Shown here: positions 11,391 to 23,176 of the stretch, piece after piece
Numbering within the stretch: position 1 is the stretch's first letter
Layout: the number at the start of each line of letters is the position of its first letter
DNA from: Ipomoea triloba
Taxonomy: Eukaryota > Streptophyta > Magnoliopsida > Solanales > Convolvulaceae
DNA length: 64,000 nt
NCBI RefSeq assembly: GCF_003576645.1
Contig: NC_044923.1
Location: forward strand, 19,791,862 to 19,855,861
Direction of reading: 5' to 3'
Made by a program: the position numbers and the translations under genes
The notes under the pieces: generated by a model
The model's database searches: none
What the model saw: the letters and a program-made list of their open reading frames with translations, nothing else
What the model was told of the DNA's origin: nothing

Positions 11391-12214
11391 TATTATGGGT
11401 GTGTACTTAGGGTGTGTTTGGTTCGCGTATGGGAATCGGAATCAGAATGGGAATCAAATACTTGATAGTGGTAATGGATTTTAGTGAAACTATTTTGCAC
11501 GCTTTGTAGTAGGCTGGATGGAATTGGAATGATTACTAATATTGATGTTTGGTTGTGTATAACCCTATAATGAGGATAAATGTTTTTAAAATATAAAAAT
11601 AAAAAATCAAGGCAGTTGATCATAATATAATGACATCCAAAGCATCAATATGAACAAACAAATTAAAAAATCAAAACAAAAATCTAAAGTACTAATCCAA
11701 ACTTAAAAATTAGATTACTAATAGAGTAAATTGTCATTTTAGTTGTGTAACTATTGGGTCTTGTTAATTACAATCCACGACATTCAAAACTGTTAATTTA
11801 GTACCTTAACTATTCAATTTTTATCAATTTTGGTCATTCTGGCCAAATTGTCAATCAAAACTTACCGGGAAAACATTAATAAGAAAAATAATGAGGGTAT
11901 TTTAGTCTTTTTACTTCTTTTTTCTTTCTTCTCCGACGAGTCCATCTCAGCTACCATTTTTCCAACAACTAAATTAAAACCTCAATGCAAGCGCACGGAC
12001 GGAAATACTAATTAAATTAAAAGTTGTTTTTAAATATGACTTCTTTGGTAATGTCCATAGTTAACTATAAATATCTCATTTTATGAATCAAATAAATAAT
12101 CTAATAAGATGATTAAATTATTTATTTATCTCCAATTGAGCGTCATGAAAGATCTACATTCAAAGATAACATCAGCATCCATGATCCATGTACTGTATAT
12201 TCTTAAATAGTTAA

Positions 12215-12266
<52 letters not shown>

Positions 12267-12472
12267 CAGATTCAAGCCAAATGCCCAAGGTATAAATTAT
12301 GAAACACCAAATTTTTAAATAGATAAATAAACCACTTGCGACTTGTCGTTCTATGTTCTTATTTCCTAAGATTCTATAATATATTCCCGTACTGTGCTGC
12401 TGTTTTAACATTTTAAAATGAAACGAATCAATAGAATGGCAATATTGGGCCCGCGGGGCTTAATTTAATACT
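11391..12472. other. Intergenic DNA
   Basis: No gene seen. GGGTGTGTTTGGTTCGCG near 11409 looks like the left end of a PIF/hAT-type MITE, but the right end is missing. A (TTA)n tract lies at about 12217-12264. Confidence 0.4.
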
Positions 12473-13557
12473 GTTGTTATGCCATGCATTTGAGTCTATA
12501 TTCACAATTTTAGAAATCTAAAAATTTATAATTTTAAAATTTTATATTCACAATTTTAAAATTGTATACTCACAATTACATAACTCTATATTCACAATTA
12601 TATAACTCTACATTCACAATTTCATAATTCTATATTTACAATTTCATAACTCTATATTCAACAGTATAACACAATTTTGGAATCTATATAACAAAATTGT
12701 GCATATAGATCAGAGTTTAAAAATTGTAAATATTAAGTAATTTAAGTTTGTATATTGAGATCTAAAATTGTGAATATAGAGTATAAAATTGTGAATATAG
12801 AGTTATAAAATTGTGAATATAGGAGTTCTAAAATTGTGAACATATATAAAGTTTTAAAATTGTGAACATATGGTTCTAAAATTATGAACATGGACTTGAG
12901 TCCACCTTGCAAGGTAGACCCGAGTCCATAGCATAATTTGCCAATTTAATATATAGTTCAAAGGTTATTTTGGAAGTGGCAAATTGTGCTATGGACCCGG
13001 GTCCACCTTGCAAGGTGGAACTAGGTCCAAAACGCACGTCTAGAATACTGTGCTGTTAGTGGCATAGTTTCTTCAACTAATGATTTTTTTTTTAAATTTT
13101 TTTTTTGTGAATATAGAGTTCAAAAATTGTGTTATACTATTTAATATAGAGTTCTTTAATTGTGAATATAGAGTTCTTTAATTGTGAATATAGAGTTATG
13201 AAATTGTGTATATAGAGTTCTGTAATTATGAATATACAGTTCTGTAATTGTGAATATAGAGTTAAAAAAATTATGAATATAGAGTTTTGCATTTGTGAAT
13301 ATTGGCTTTTTTTTTTGAAAACTGAATATTGGCTTTTATAATTTTGTATTGAGATCTAAAATTGTGAATATTCAGTTCTAAAATTGTGAATATAGAGTTC
13401 AAAATTATGAATATAGAGGAAGGGATTCTGAAGACAAACGGCAAGGAAGTAAGCAATTTTTTAACAAAATTCAGACAATGTCGTTTTGAAGCAAAACAAC
13501 GCCGTTTTGGACTCGGGTCCACCTAGCAAGGTGCACTTGAGTCCATGGCATAACAAC
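12473..13557. mobile_element. Fold-back-like element with minisatellite arms
   Basis: The outer ends are inverted: GTTGTTATGCCATGCATTTG at left and, reversed, GTTGTTATGCCATGGACTCA at right. The left arm repeats AACTCTATATTCACAATT many times; the right arm repeats its complement AATTGTGAATATAGAGTT. Two internal blocks (about 12893-12950 and 12976-13026) carry GTCCACCTTGCAAGGT, itself palindromic. No coding capacity. The design (long arms made of short tandem repeats) fits fold-back transposons; the assignment is inference. Confidence 0.6.
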
Positions 13558-13723
13558 TGTCTTGAAGTCTTGTTCCAGCGGTAGGATAGAGGTTTGATTC
13601 CCACTAAAAATATGAAGGGAGGGTCACAGCGAAATTCAAAGTCCAAAAAAATTATCAGAGGTGATGAAGACTCTTTGTGAGCAGAGTGGGAAGTGAAGAC
13701 CGTGGGAAACATAATGTATAGGC

Positions 13724-14100
13724 TGTTGGAAAATAACATAAAATGATATTTTAAGTGGATATTCTGTTGTACAAATATATGTGGGTCGACTTTAAATTTG
13801 GATCGGGTCAACGTGGATTCAAATTATTTGTAGTAAGATGAAGAGATCGATATATTATATACTCAAAATGGATAATAGGTAAATGAAAAATTTTCAAAGT
13901 AAATCCATTTAAGTTGAAAAATGGAGGAAATCTTTGGAATAAGCACTTGTTCTAATGTTCCACATTGGAAAAAGGATGAGAGTTGCACCACTATATATAC
14001 AAGACCCTTTTGGAGGGAAGTTGAATTGTATAGCATAGATGATTACCTCTTTCAAAGAGTTCCAGTGCCTTTGACAAGAGTTTTGGGAATTTATAATTAA
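13724..14100 (+). mobile_element. LTR-like remnant, copia-type
   Basis: Starts TGTTGGAAAATAACATAAAA and carries GTTCCACATTGGAAAAAGG and a TATA-like CTATATATAC at about 13991. It shares several blocks with the solo LTR at 5456-5714. The right boundary is approximate and no internal region follows. Confidence 0.45.
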
Positions 14101-14302
14101 TCTAAATAGTTTTAAAAGCTTAAATTAATCTAGTTTAAGTTGAAAAATATAACGTATAAAAGAAGAAAAGAAAAATACTATATGTACTCATATTTTTTAT
14201 TAATAATTTTTATTCTTACACATAAAATTTTGATATAGACATTTACATTGAAACACATTGAAAAATAATTTATCAATGTTTACAATATCATAAACAAATT
14301 TA

Positions 14303-14766
14303 GGGGGTGTTTGGTTGGATGGAAAATCTTTTCCATGGAATCTTTTCCATGGAAAAGATTTTCCATGAAGTGAAGGAAAATGTGTTTTTTTCATTGTTTG
14401 GTTGGATGGAAAATGTTTTCCATTGGAACTTAAGTTCCCCAAAAGTTGAGGAAAAAACAAATTCTTTGCTAGGAGTTGGTATTTTGTTTTCCAAAGAGTT
14501 TGGGAAGAAAGTATTGAGCAATTGGACAACTTTATCCTCATCAAAATAATATAATTTATTATCACTATTAATTGTTAAGAACATATTGGTCTTTATATTC
14601 ATAATAATTCCTTACTATTCCAAATCTAACCAAACAATGGAATTCATATTCCTAATAATTTCTTTTCCACCAACCAAACAATGGAATATATTTTCCTAGT
14701 AATTTGTTTTCTATAGAATTTGAATTTCATTTCTTTCAAATATTTTTCAGCGAACCAAACAGACCG
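14303..14766. mobile_element. PIF/Harbinger-type MITE
   Basis: 464-bp element with ends GGGGGTGTTTGGTTGG and, reversed from the right, CGGTCTGTTTGGTTCG. TTA flanks both sides (14300-14302 and 14767-14769), the target duplication typical of PIF/Harbinger. Frames inside encode nothing recognisable. Confidence 0.7.
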
Positions 14767-15114
14767 TTAGAGAGTATGATTTAGAATCCCATATAATAAT
14801 AACAATAGAGGTCAAAAAAAGTATTAGGAGAGTGCATAGAAAGACAAAAATTGGGAGTCAGCAGTGGGCAGTGGGAGAATCAATAGAACGAAGCGTCCAA
14901 ATATGCGGTGACGTCTTGATTTTTGTGTGTGGGCTGTAAGCCACTAAACCTTGCCGCCCTCTTCCTCCATGTCATCCTGACTCCTCACTTTTCTCCTACA
15001 ACCCCCACCTGCCACCTATTCCAATATAACTCCAATTCATAAGAGTTCTAATATTTTTGACAAGCCCCATTCATTAATAAATTTCCAAACGCAAGCGGTT
15101 CTAATAATATAAAA

Positions 15115-15660
15115 GACTTAATTCCGGATCCTCTGATTATGTTGATTTTTTAAAATTAATCCCCGATTTTTAATTTGGATAATTTAGGTCCGTTGACTTT
15201 CGAATTTTTTTCAATGTTGGTCCTTTCGTCAAATTTTGGGTAAGTTGAGATCAAATGAAGGAGTAAAATTGTTCGTTCACATGTTTAGTATATTATTACT
15301 CGTATTTCTTCTGTCTTATACGATGTATATATGAATATAATCCCAGTCGAAGTCTCAATCGAAGCCATTAATTTCTGTCGAAGTCTCTTCGACTGAGATT
15401 ATATTCATATATATAGCGTATATGAGAGGAAAAATACGAATAATAATACACAATACAGGTGAACGGACAATTTTACCCCTTCATTTGACCTCAACTTAAC
15501 AAAAATTTGACTAAAAGACCAACATTGGAAAGAATTTGAAAGTCAAGGACTTAAATTGTCAAAATTAAAAGTCGATTACTAATTTTGGAAAATCAACATA
15601 GTCGGAGTGACTAATTTTGAAAAATCAACATAATCGGAGAACCATTGTTGGAATTAACTC
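15115..15660. mobile_element. Mutator-type MITE with 10-bp target duplication
   Basis: A 546-bp element with long terminal inverted repeats of roughly 230 bp (left 15115-15345, right about 15420-15660). The outer ends are GACTTAATTCC and GGAATTAACTC. The flanks are identical, TAATATAAAA at 15105-15114 and 15661-15670. Long inverted repeats with a 9-10 bp duplication are typical of Mutator-like elements. There is no transposase. Confidence 0.8.
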
Positions 15661-15670
15661 TAATATAAAA

Positions 15671-16865
15671 ACACATTTTGCATGATATGTAACATTTTAT
15701 ATTTGTTATTTGTTAATTACCATGTAGTGTGATTGCACTTTCGGTATCAGTCTAAATGAGTAGTCATAGGATTTATATAGTATATTTTTTTGGGGATTTT
15801 TGTTAGCTACAACTACGAAAGAGGAGTGAAAGAAAAAATAATTTCTGGCAATTTCTTTTAAAGAAAATAAAAAATCTACTTTTACGCGCCCAACATAACA
15901 TTCGTCTACTGGGCGCGCAAGTTGCAGCAAGATGCGCGAAAAATGGCTTTGCTTTTTTCTTTTCTCTCTTTGCTCGAACCCCACTAAAAACTAAGATTTA
16001 CAAGGAGAAAAACCAAGTAAAAATCATCCTCTCCGTTTGTCAAAAACCATTTACTTAATTTTTTTTCCCTTCTACGAAAACAAAGTAAAAATCCCTAATG
16101 AGATGACCTAATTTTTACTGGACATGCCTCATTTCATGTAAATTTTTTTATTCTACATTATTACTCTAATTTAATTTCCCCTTCAAAAAATAAGTAAATT
16201 TTTTAATACTTAGGTGATTTCAATTTCTTCAGACTGATCTTAAACCCCCAAGACGCTGTCTTAAAAAAATACAAAAGTAAATCACAATTAGCACACTGTC
16301 ATACCTTAGTCTTTATCACGCACAAGAGATTTAATCAGCATACTTCATCATTCTGCGTCTTTTTTTTTTTCATTCATGTTTTAAGTAAGATTCAAATCTC
16401 GTATTCAGTTCTCTCTTTTTTTTTTTTTTTTTTTTGTGGATAATTTCATTTTTAGTCCGTTTAATAAATACAAGTAGTCAAAATCAATCTCAGCACTAAA
16501 GTGGCTATATGTTGTTCCTTTCTATCACAGCAATCATTAATTCCATCTGGATGAAATTTATCACAGAATATCTTCATATCGCCACTTGAACGTATAATTA
16601 AATGTGAAATTGAAACATATCTATAATTGAAAGACTACATATTTTTACAATCGAAAGAATAACTATTATTTTTCTACTTTATTACTCTAATTATTTTATG
16701 TTGTGTTCTGTTAAATGCATTATTAAAGTGCAAATGTTGTTTTCAGCCGTAACGTATAGTAATTCATAATTTTATTTCAAAAAAAAATAATAATTTTATT
16801 TCAAAATATCTTATAGCATTATGCTACCTTGTATTAGAAGAATATGCTCGGGTGTTTGACAAACA
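15671..16865. other. Intergenic DNA without recognisable gene
   Basis: No domain seen in either strand. Poly-T tracts near 16360 and 16420 are the only features. A block near 15880-15940 carries GCGCGC words but no structure I could resolve. Confidence 0.4.
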
Positions 16866-17215
16866 CTCCGAAACTGGTAGCAGATTGGCTAGCCGATAAC
16901 ATTAGTTGATTGTAGAAAGATGTTTGGTAAATTAGTTGTTAGCTGATAGTTGATTATGTACAAAAAGATTTTTAACGGTATAATTTATTTTCTCAAAAAA
17001 CGTATCGAAAAAAATACTTTGAGTAGCTTTTTGAATTTTAGCATTTTAGAGCAATAAGCTGTTACAAAAAACTGATTAACCAAACATTCATATTGATTGT
17101 TTAACCAAACTAAACATTTAATAGTGATCAAACAAACTAAAATTGACTAATAAGTTAACTATGTTACTAAACATTTGACTAATAAGTTAACTATATTACT
17201 AAACATTCCGCTATA
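16866..17215. mobile_element. MITE, family A copy 3
   Basis: Contains TGTTTGGTAAATTAGTTGTT, TTTTAGCATTTTAGAGCAAT and AAACTGATTAACCAAACATT, all shared with the copy at 8385. A 32-bp direct repeat near its right end (17145 and 17177) duplicates GACTAATAAGTTAACTAT. Noncoding. Confidence 0.5.
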
Positions 17216-18504
17216 AAAGAGTGAAACCAACAAACAAGAACTCTTAAACATCATCACCACAAAGCTTTCAACAAACATATTTTTCAGTCTTCAATTCTTA
17301 AATCTTTTTTTTTTCTCGAACTTGTGCATTCAAAATATATTTATTACAGTAATATAAAAAAAATTAATAAAAGGAAATTTATAGCCAAATTATGCTGTGC
17401 ACTCGACAAGGAAATCCGTGCATCAACAACCTTTAATGATTTTTTTACTTTTTTTTTTTTTCTCTTTTTTCCCCTGTTTTTCCTCACTCTCTCCCTCTTG
17501 GCAATAAAAAACCAAACAAAAAATGTTGACTATATATTGAGGATGTTCAAGTCCTTTTGTTTTCTAGGTTGTTCAAGTCCTTCTAAGAAACTTATTCTAT
17601 ATATAGATTGTGCCCCAACAGTAACTTTGAAACCATTTTGAACCAAGATATGGCCTCTTAGTCTATGACTATGTTTATACTCAAAGCATGAAAATTATAG
17701 ATCTATCTCTTAAATTTATTAAGAATCTTGAATCGCATCTATCTTTAAAAAAAAAAAAAAAGTCTTTATTAAGTTCTCTAAGTTCAATGAATACTGCAAT
17801 TGAATCTCATAAATGGAAAAATTTCAACCAGGTCACATAAGATTTTAAATAGTGCAGTTAAGCCATAATTTTACATATTCTACCTACTGTTAATGTGGCG
17901 CTAACGAGACTAACACGTGATATTCTAAGGACTAAGGTTAGGTAGATGTTGAATGCACCATTTTTTTTAATTTTATTTTATTATTCTAAAATAGTAACTA
18001 TTTACTAATTTTTTTTTTTTTGTTGATGGACAACGTCATCACTTGTCCGTCAACATATAAGACGACCAGTGGTCATCTTTTAAAAAAAAAATTAAAAAAA
18101 TAATAAAAATAAATTATAACTGGTGATTATTTTTTACAAAATAAAAGATTAAATTAATATATTGTCACTATTTTTAAAAAATAATAAAATAAAATAATAA
18201 ATTGTACACCTAGCATCAACTTAGGCTTAGAATATAATGCTACGTGCATCTTAGCTTAGCCAGACACATTAATATTAGCTTGTTGAATAAGTAAAACTAA
18301 CTAGGATCTAATTGCAAAATTTTTCCAATTTAGGGAGAGTGTTGTTGGTGCTTTTTTCAATGAGTGACTCTCATGTGAGACCGTCTCATGGATTCTTATT
18401 CGTGATACGGTTTAGACCAATAAGAAAATGTAATATTTATATTGAATAATATAATACTAATCAAGAATAAAGTAATTGTTACTTATAAAGAAAAATATAG
18501 GTCT
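17216..18504. other. Intergenic DNA
   Basis: No gene supported. A 105-codon frame at 17324 is low-complexity Phe/Leu and has no homology I recognise. GTGAGACCGTCTCATGG near 18376 is a decayed end of the same MITE family as 22131-22274. Confidence 0.4.
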
Positions 18505-18842
18505 TGGTAAAATAGTTAACCTATAAGCTAATCTTGGTTTATTTGACCAATATTAGCTGTTTGACTTGATTAAAAAATCAACATAAGTGTTTCTCCCTCA
18601 ACCTATATCGACTCCACTGGGACTTGAACCCACAACCTCCCATATGAGAGAGAAATTTGGTGCCACTGAACCACAAAATATTTGACTTTTAATTAACTCT
18701 TGGAAAAAAAAAATTATACCAAACACCTATCAACAAACAGCTAATTTACCAAACACCTTTATACAATCAGCTAATATTATAAACTAATAATCCTCTTTAA
18801 CCTTATCAGCTAATCGCTACCGCTAAGAGGGCCATAATATTT
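18505..18842. mobile_element. MITE, family A copy 4, interrupted by a SINE
   Basis: Left part GGTCTTGGTAAAATAG...GGTTTATTTGACCAATATTAGC and right part ACCAAACACCTATC...CTTTAACCTTATCAGCTAATCG match the copy at 6193. The middle holds a tRNA-derived SINE sequence (18583-18677) in reverse orientation. Confidence 0.5.
18583..18677 (-). mobile_element. tRNA-derived SINE inside a MITE
   Basis: Read on the minus strand it has an A-box-like TGGTTCAGTGGCAC and a B-box-like GGGTTCAAGTCCC about 45 bases apart, then CCCAGTGGAGTCGATATAGG. It resembles the SINE copies at 21577, 30645 and 54862, but is more divergent. Confidence 0.55.
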
Positions 18843-20154
18843 TTAGGAAAGTATCGTGATTAATTGTAGTCTTAAACCTCATCATCTACCCTGGCTGGTG
18901 ATTTAGTTTTAAGAGTTATAGCACTCCAATCAATGTTATAAACGTAAATATTTCTTTATTGTATGGTTCAATATAATAAATTGGCTCCAAAAAATCTGAC
19001 TTGACAAGCACTAAACCAACCTTGTTCAAAACAAAATATCACCACATAAAAATAAAATGAGATTAATTCCCACCAAACTTGCATGGATAAGTGCGATTTG
19101 CGTATGTACGACGCAAGATGAATGATGTGGCCGTACCTATCACGGCAAATTTCCACACTTACAGCTGTGGCTTGTGAGGATTACGCTCTAAAATCAAGTT
19201 GTTAAATTTTATGAGTTAGAATAATGTATATAATAAATTAGAATAATGTATTTTATGTATTAAAATAATATACATTATGCTTTAAATAATGTATATTATG
19301 AATTATAAATATGTATATCGCAGCAAGTCCTGAAAAAAAAATACACAAAACAATATTATTTTTGAACCGCAATTTATACTGTGTGAATCACAAACCTATC
19401 ATGAATCACATTATTATTATCATTTGCTTGCGCAATCTCAACAACTCTCACTTCCCTAATCTACGTCAAATGACTTCATTTTCTTCTATTCTTTTTTCCA
19501 TCTTTTAATTATTAAAAAAAATCTAAAATATCAATCCGTGTTGTACCAATACAAACATGCAAAGAATGCATGGATAGTGTCAACATTAGTGCTAATAACA
19601 CTTGATACAACTTTATACATGTTGTGGTTGTGTTAAATGAGTATATGAGTGGTCCATTTTGAAACTATTCGAAATTCACAATATAATATATTTTACAGAT
19701 ATAACCACATAATTCTTGTTTGGACCGCGCAATCTCAATAATTCTCACTTCCATAAATTCTCTACCTAATCTAGCTGCCTCCATCAAATGAGTTCTCTCA
19801 TTTTCTTGTTTTGTTCTTTCTTTTTTGCACCTCTTAATTATAGCATGCAGTTAACCCCAACCCACCTTATGAATTCTGATACAAAATTATGGGCATGTAA
19901 TTAACATATTATGTGTTTTCCGTTAATAAATTATGTGTCTATAAATAAATTGAAGACACATACTATATTAACTACATGCACATAATATGTTAATTAAAGT
20001 ATATAATATGTTAAGTGCATATTATGTGCTTATAGTTAACATATTATGTATCTTCAATTTATTTACATGCGCATAATCTATTAACTGTAAGCGTATAATA
20101 TATTAATTGTAAACACATAATCTGAATGTCATTTAGATCAAGATTTACAACTCT
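18843..20154. other. Intergenic DNA with palindromic AT blocks
   Basis: No gene seen. At about 19850-20120 the word ACATATTATGTG and its complement recur on both sides of a centre (for example TAACATATTATGTG and CACATAATATGTTA), suggesting a decayed inverted-repeat element. Confidence 0.4.
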
Positions 20155-20530
20155 AGCTAGTCCATGGTATAAGAGTCGTTATTGCATGGATCATGGTCCA
20201 CACAGCGTTGTGTGGAGCACAAATAAAAAGTATCCGGAGTACATTATTTGTGTAGATAAAGTACATTATTTGAATATTGAAATTACATTATGCTGTATAC
20301 TATCAAAACTGTACATTCAGTACACAACTAATGTACTTTTAATATATTAAAGATGTACCTTGTATTGAGAGAAAATATATTATTTGAATATTAAAAATAT
20401 ATTATTTTGTATAATGTACATTCAGTGTACAAATAGTATTCTTTTTAATATATTAAAAATATACTTTTTGTATATATGATCCATACAGTGCTATGCGGAT
20501 CATGATTCACATAAAAATTTGTCATGGTAT
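20155..20530. mobile_element. Inverted-repeat element (probable MITE)
   Basis: CATGGATCATGGTCCACACAG near the left end and TGATCCATACAGTGCTATGCG near the right face each other. The interior is dominated by GTACATTATTTG and its complement-like words. The same vocabulary occurs at 5960-6190 and 19210-19400. No coding capacity; the superfamily is unknown. Confidence 0.45.
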
Positions 20531-21165
20531 AATTTGCCTATGCTAAGTTGCAAATTGCAAAGTGAGAATTAATAAATTCCACCAGCCAACCTAGTTGGTC
20601 TGCACAAATTTTAGCAGGAATAGCAGCCCATAACTGAGTCCCCATTTATGCAGCCCATATATATATATATTTATTCTACAATAAGATATACGGAGTATAT
20701 GCTAACGCCACGAGTAGTTCTACAACTACAAGTACTCTTATTACTACTAGTTGTGTGCGATTAAAAATTATCCAATGAAAAAAAAAAGAAATTATATTAT
20801 TAAAATAGATAAAGAAACACATAAATTTTATAAATACTAGAAAATATAATTTTGATTTTGATGGTAAAAAAAGATTTTTGTCTCACATAAATTTCTACAA
20901 AATTTAAATTAGTATGTGTTGTATTTCAAAATGATCACATTTTTTTTTGCAAATGTAAATAATTTTTTTTCCTGATTATGTGTTATATTCTAATTAGAGT
21001 TTTAAACCAGTACTATTATAAATGAAACACAATGTTTTGATGGCAATAAGTGAATAATGCATATATTTCACATTAAGATACATATCAAGACAAACTCTTT
21101 TAGATAAAGTGTTTTTTTTTTAAAAGTTAAAAGGTTCCAAACGGAAGGTCGCAGGATCAAGTCTT
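20531..21165. other. Intergenic DNA without recognisable gene
   Basis: AT-rich sequence with a short TA tract at about 20660. Nothing else supported. Confidence 0.4.
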
Positions 21166-21576
21166 ATACTAGTATTTTTGCTCGTGCGTTGCACGGATTG
21201 AATTTGTTATAATATTTTAAGAATATTTGGATCGATATACAATTATATAAATTATAACATTGAATATTATATAGCGCAATTGATGAAATTTTTTATTATA
21301 TATTTAGATAATAAAAATAAAGATGAAATTATAAAATAATTCTAATATTGAACATATACATTTATTTGATTATAAGATTAGTGCAAAAGTATTACTCAAT
21401 TAATTGAATAATATATGACTTATTTGTCAACAATTATTTTAAAAAGATCGATATGTAATATGACTTATGTAATTATATTATTACTAAAATAAATACGGGA
21501 AAATGAGAAATAATTTAATTATATTTATTATAAAAGTAAATTCAACGATCAATGTTTAGCTTAATTATCATAATGC

Positions 21577-21706
21577 CAAGACCTTATGGTCTAATGGCAC
21601 CCAGTTGCACTCCCATATGGAAAGGGAAGGGGGGTGAGTTTGAGTCTCAGTGAAGGCAATGTTGACCTTTTGTGCTTCAGTAGGTTGAGAAAGTAATTAT
21701 GACCAG
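21577..21706 (+). mobile_element. tRNA-derived SINE
   Basis: A-box-like TGGTCTAATGGC and B-box-like GAGTTTGAGTCTC about 45 bases apart, followed by CAGTGAAGGCAAT and TCAGTAGGTTGAGAAAG. This is the same body as the copies at 30645 and 54862, consistent with one plant SINE family. Confidence 0.65.
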
Positions 21707-22130
21707 ATATTACACTAATATATGTGGAATTATACTTTTATACCTTAAATATATTCATTTTTACCATATCGCACTTAGTTTTTTCTTCCTCCATATGTGA
21801 ATGGACTAATTTTAATTATTATAAAAAATCTAACAACCCATTTTTAGTTAATTTTTTTAAAGTTTAAACAATTTAAAGTTTTCAAAAGAAAAGTGTAATT
21901 ATTTTTTAATGTTTTTAAATAATTTTCAGTCAATTAGTACTCCTTCCGTCCCATTTTATCTGTCCTACTTTCCTTTTTAGTCTGTCCCAAAATATTGTCT
22001 ACTTTCCAAAATTGAACATCATTATTATTCTGTTTTTCCAACTTTACCCTTAGAAGTTCTACAATATCTAAGGTATTTATAATTTGCTAAGCAATAATAC
22101 TCTACAAAGTTTTTAATTTTCTTTTTGAGT

Positions 22131-22274
22131 AACACTTGTGTGAGACCGTCTCACGGGTTTCAATCAGTGAGACGGGTCGAATAATTGATTAATGGGTCGA
22201 ATTTTTTTATTGATTAATCAAAGATTCGACACGTCTCACAAATTAAGACCCATGAGACGGTCTCACACAAGTTT
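22131..22274. mobile_element. Small MITE inside the Mariner element
   Basis: 144-bp element whose ends CACTTGTGTGAGACCGTCTC and its complement face each other around a short AT-rich centre containing GGGTCGAA twice. The TGTGAGACCGTCTCAC terminus is itself nearly palindromic. A decayed relative occurs near 18376. Confidence 0.65.
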
Positions 22275-22505
22275 TTTTTTTTCTTGCAACGAGGGAAAGC
22301 AAACACATACGGAGTACTTTAATTTATTGACATAAATTTTCATTCTAGATTAATTAAAATTATGTACTCCGTATATTAATAACCACATTTGAATCTGATG
22401 CAATTTGAAATTGTAGCTTATTTGTTCATCTAACATTATTCTTACTTCCACGGTCATCACCCATACACTACAATAGCCATTCATTTAACATTATTCCTAT
22501 TTCCA

Positions 22506-22631
22506 CAGTTATCACCCATACACTGCAATCATTTGTCATAAACAATACAGTTATCACCCATACACTGCAATCATTTGTCATAAACAATACAGATATCACC
22601 CATACACTGCAATCATTTGTCATAAACAATA
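22506..22631 (+). repeat. Three 42-bp tandem copies
   Basis: A 42-bp unit beginning CAGTTATCACCCATACACTG is present three times head to tail; the third differs by one base near its start. It lies in noncoding DNA of the Mariner element. The period equals that of the duplications inside the transposase and pol frames. Confidence 0.9.
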
Positions 22632-23176
22632 CAGAATAGCATAAAGATAAAAGCACACTCCAAAATGCAAATGCTATAACTAAGGCATTAATGGAGAAAG
22701 CTTCCATTTTAAAAACAAAGTTAAAACTGCCATAGGAAAAATAGCAAAAACTATACTGAAACTTGTACTGTAACTGCAAACTATAGTGTTTAACTGCTTC
22801 ACATAAATTCTTAGGACCTCTGAGCAGAACCTGGACAAATTATGCACAAATTACAGATTAAATAGACTTTTAATCTTCATACATAGTGTTTGAACACAAA
22901 GTAGTCTTCATTAGAATGTAAAGAAAAGATGAACAGAGTACATTTTCCACCAATTACACAATACATAAGCATTTAAATAAAGCATTGCACCCTTACATAG
23001 ATCACATGGATCAATTTATACAAAATGAGCAAAATAAAATACTCTAATCATCAGTGTCTCCTGCCATACACTTAAAGACAAAATACATTACTAAAAGCAA
23101 TAGTGCTAGATACAAATGTTCACCAAAAATACAATTACAAGTACACTTCATGCCGAGCAACTTCATTTTCAGTACT

